Shown: one piece after another, positions 62,055 through 64,000 of the stretch
How positions within the stretch are numbered: the stretch's first letter is position 1
How the letters are laid out: each line of letters starts with the position of its first letter
NCBI RefSeq assembly: GCF_036416795.1
Contig: NZ_CP143867.1
Span: 4,394,001-4,458,000, forward strand
From: Bacteroides sp. MSB163
GTDB taxonomy: Bacteria > Bacteroidota > Bacteroidia > Bacteroidales > Bacteroidaceae
DNA length: 64,000 nucleotides
Reading direction: 5' to 3'
Position numbers and translations under genes: made by a program
Notes under the pieces: generated by a model
Told to the model about the DNA's origin: nothing
The model's database searches: none
The model's input: only the letters and a program-made list of their open reading frames with translations

Positions 62055-63050
62055 TCATTGATTGATTTCTATAAACTTCTTCAACGTCTCCAGCGCCCGT
62101 CCACTCTCCAGCGATTGGCGAGCGATGGCAATACATTCTTCGATTTCCATTTCAGGTTCCATCACCTGGATGGCGAAGGCGGCATTGACAATGACACATT
62201 GTGTTTGGGCACGTGTGGCACGGTTATTAAGGATATTATCAAAGATGCGGGCGGCATCCTCTTTACAGGCTCCGCCGAAGAGCTCTTCGGGCTGCGCGGC
62301 ACTGAAACCCAGCGCTTGCGGACGGTAAATCCGTTCGTAATTGCGCGTCATGACTTTGAATTCGTCCGTGAGGGAGATTTCATCGTAGCTGTCGAGACTG
62401 TTGACTACCGCAAAATCGATACCGAGTTTGTAAAAAACATTTGTGTAGAGTCGCATCTGTGCAAGATCGGCTACACCGAGCAATTGGTAAGTAGGCTTGC
62501 AGGGGTTGACAAGCGGGCCAAGAAGATTGAACAGTGTACGTACGCCCAATGCCTTGCGCACAGGGCCGACGAACTTCATTGCCGGATTGAAAAGTTGGGC
62601 GTGCAAGTAGGCGATGTTACACTCGTCCATGCTGCGTTTCAACTTGTCGGGATCATTGGTGAAGCGGATGCCGTGTTGCTCCATGACATTGCTTGCCCCA
62701 CTGACGGAAGTGGCGCCATAATTGCCGTGTTTGGCAACTTTGTAACCGGCCCCGGCCACCACAAAACAGGCACATGTGGAAATGTTGAACGTGTTCTTTC
62801 CATCACCTCCCGTACCTACGATGTCGATAGGCCGGTAAGGCGCGAAGTCGATAGGGATGCGAGTCTCCATAAGGGCTTCGCGAAAGCCGATCAATTCATC
62901 TACTGTGATGCTACGCATTTGAAACACAGTGAGTAATGCGGAAATTTGAGCTTCGGGATAAGCTTCCCGGGTGATGTTCAGGAGAATCTGCTTGGTTTCT
63001 TCCGAAGTAAGCTCTTCGTGGTTGAAGAGACGGGTTAATATATCTTTCAT
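62055..63050 (-). CDS. trpD: Anthranilate phosphoribosyltransferase
   Basis: Transfers phosphoribose from PRPP to anthranilate. The 331 residues carry the glycine-rich PRPP loop DIVGTGGDGKNTFNIST and KHGNYGATSVSGASNVMEQH, both diagnostic. It is a stand-alone protein, not fused to trpG. The gene is preceded by a 173-base gap that contains the third GTGTGGCAT repeat cluster, unusual inside an operon. Confidence 0.97.
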   Translation of the reverse strand: MKDILTRLFNHEELTSEETKQILLNITREAYPEAQISALLTVFQMRSITVDELIGFREALMETRIPIDFAPYRPIDIVGTGGDGKNTFNISTCACFVVAGAGYKVAKHGNYGATSVSGASNVMEQHGIRFTNDPDKLKRSMDECNIAYLHAQLFNPAMKFVGPVRKALGVRTLFNLLGPLVNPCKPTYQLLGVADLAQMRLYTNVFYKLGIDFAVVNSLDSYDEISLTDEFKVMTRNYERIYRPQALGFSAAQPEELFGGACKEDAARIFDNILNNRATRAQTQCVIVNAAFAIQVMEPEMEIEECIAIARQSLESGRALETLKKFIEINQ

Positions 63051-63051
63051 T

Positions 63052-63110
63052 TTTTTATTTACGATTAGATGTTTTTTTTAGTTACGATTGGACGATTTAC
63101 GATTGAAAGA
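63052..63110. repeat. ATTTACG words between trpG and trpD
   Basis: TTATTTACGATTAGATG and GTTACGATTGGACGATTTAC, then GATTGAAAG, are the reiterated heptad-like words that also fill 60397-60433, 61107-61150, 63788-63812 and 23651-23690. Confidence 0.7.
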
Positions 63111-63119
63111 CTCTGCGTC

Positions 63120-63222
63120 CGGAATGTCACACCTTAGCGTTCGGAATGCCACATGTTGACGGTCATGAGGTGTGGCATTCCGAACTGTGAAGTGTGGCAT
63201 TTGGCCTCATGAGATGTGGCAT
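63120..63222. repeat. GTGTGGCAT repeat cluster, copy 3, inside the trp operon
   Basis: Forward units (GGAATGTCACACC, GGAATGCCACATG) face three inverse units (GAGGTGTGGCAT, GAAGTGTGGCAT, GAGATGTGGCAT) spaced 22 bases apart. The cluster would fold strongly in mRNA between trpG and trpD. Confidence 0.88.
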
Positions 63223-63223
63223 T

Positions 63224-63787
63224 TCAGACGCCTTTCAGCCAGTTGCCTACAATCTGTTTTCCATCGGGAGTCAGTACCGATTCCGGATGGAATTGGATGC
63301 CGTGGACATCGTATTTCCGATGTCTCAGTGCCATGATTTGACCTTCGGGGCTGATGGCAGTGATAACCAATTCTTCGGGAAATCCGTCTGTATCCACTAC
63401 CCAGGAGTGATAACGACCGACTGGAATTTCAGTAGGAAGACCGTCGAAAATGTAATCTTTATTCTTTATTTTTACATTCGTTTGTATACCGTGAAAGACT
63501 TCGCTCAGATTAGTGAGCTTCCCTCCGAATACTTGTCCGATGGCCTGTTCGCCCAGGCAGACGCCAAGTATGGGTTTCCGTCCTGCGTAAGTGCGGATGA
63601 CCTCTAATAGTAAGCCTGCCTCCTCGGGAATGCCGGGGCCGGGTGAAAGGATGATCTTATCATATTTCTCCAATTCCTCAAGTTCAAATTTATCATTGCG
63701 CAGCACATCTACTTCTGCGCCGAGTTCTTTTACCAGATGGGCAAGGTTGTAGGTGAAAGAGTCGTAGTTGTCTATGATTACTATCAT
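63224..63787 (-). CDS. trpG: Anthranilate synthase glutamine amidotransferase subunit
   Basis: Supplies ammonia from glutamine to TrpE. The 187-residue class I amidotransferase has its nucleophile in GVCLGEQAIG (the usual GVCLGHQAI has His where this has Glu) and the partner His-Glu in HGIQFHPESVLT, so the triad is complete. The oxyanion strand is ILSPGPGIPEEAG. It could also serve in folate synthesis, but the trp context is clear. It lies 27 bases after trpE. Confidence 0.96.
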   Translation of the reverse strand: MIVIIDNYDSFTYNLAHLVKELGAEVDVLRNDKFELEELEKYDKIILSPGPGIPEEAGLLLEVIRTYAGRKPILGVCLGEQAIGQVFGGKLTNLSEVFHGIQTNVKIKNKDYIFDGLPTEIPVGRYHSWVVDTDGFPEELVITAISPEGQIMALRHRKYDVHGIQFHPESVLTPDGKQIVGNWLKGV

Positions 63788-63814
63788 TTTATTTACGATT
63801 TAACGATTTACAAT

Positions 63815-64000
63815 TTACATTTTCTCCGCCATTACGATTGCCTTTTTCAGTGCTCCCAGTTTGTTGTTCACCTCTTGCAACTCGTATTCTTCATTACTCT
63901 TGGCTACGATGCCACCGCCTGCCTGAAACCAGAGTACACCGTTGCGGCTGACAAAAGTACGGATGGTAATGGCCTGGTTCAGTGAACCGTTCAGTCCGAT
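63815..64000 (-). CDS. trpE: Anthranilate synthase component I, C-terminal end (cut by window)
   Basis: The last 61 codons and TAA are visible on the minus strand: IGLNGSLNQAITIRTF, then WFQAGGGIVAKSNEEYELQE and a final LKKAIVMAEKM. IRTF and QAGGGIVAKSNEEYE are the chorismate-enzyme C-terminal motifs. The gene continues beyond the window. It precedes trpG on the same strand, so the operon order is trpE-G-D-C-F-A. Confidence 0.93.
   Translation of the reverse strand: MGLNGSLNQAITIRTFVSRNGVLWFQAGGGIVAKSNEEYELQEVNNKLGALKKAIVMAEKM

Noticed and set aside
1..64000. tRNA or rRNA genes
   Set aside because: I looked for T-loop/acceptor patterns and rRNA signatures by eye and found none convincing; a covariance search would be decisive.

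Overview
The window is a chromosomal segment of a gut-type Bacteroides (Bacteroidales). Evidence for this is the V-type ATPase operon, a eukaryote-like (GT3) glycogen synthase, promoters of the Bacteroides kind (TTTG about 19 bases before TAnnTTTG), an RRM-type RNA-binding protein, LruC-domain lipoproteins and a 'smalltalk'/HU/amidase/primase cassette. I cannot name the species.

Layout. Positions 1-6063 (+) hold V-ATPase subunits A (cut by the window edge), B, D, I and K; the K proteolipid carries the residue pattern of a sodium-binding ring. Positions 6380-10644 (+) hold glycogen synthase and glucan phosphorylase, then an amber-broken small ORF and gpmA. Positions 11852-22.6 kb are mostly on the minus strand: a membrane protein, a split threonine/serine exporter pair, nrdG-nrdD, a TlpA-type thiol-disulfide lipoprotein, ribosomal protein S16 with a long Ala/Glu/Lys tail, an RRM protein and an NhaC antiporter. 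Positions 21.1-25.9 kb are a hexuronate (Entner-Doudoroff) catabolic locus: uxaA and a LacI regulator on the minus strand, and kdgK and eda on the plus strand, around a divergent promoter with operator-like palindromes. A di-haem cytochrome c peroxidase follows.

Positions 27.2-58.2 kb are the most unusual part, an exopolysaccharide locus in two arms. The plus-strand arm (27.2-32.0 kb) has a long structured leader, a LruC lipoprotein, a membrane GT2 and a second GT2. The minus-strand arm (58.1-38.5 kb) has two more LruC/beta-helix lipoproteins, a lone receiver protein, a phosphoglycosyl transferase with a receiver-like N-terminus, a half-size TolC-type protein, a degenerate Wzc-like protein, a Wzy-like polymerase/ligase, five glycosyltransferases (one a paralogue of the membrane GT2 in the plus arm), an acetyltransferase, a flippase and a methyltransferase. 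Between the arms (32.0-38.4 kb) is a GC-rich phage/plasmid-like cassette: amidase, smalltalk peptide, HU-like protein, a decayed AAA-ATPase/nuclease, DUF4248, primase-helicase and a DUF4373 protein. It carries a seven-copy 10-bp phased repeat upstream of the HU gene and a perfect 16-bp inverted repeat upstream of the DUF4373 gene.

Positions 58.4-64.0 kb (minus) hold a type I asparaginase and the tryptophan operon trpE(partial)-G-D-C-F-A.

Dispersed repeats are prominent. A 22-bp unit ending in GTGTGGCAT occurs in tandem and inverted form at three intergenic places. Short reiterated A/T-rich words (ATTTACG, CTATTTAC, GTGATTA, TTAATAC types) fill many gene junctions.
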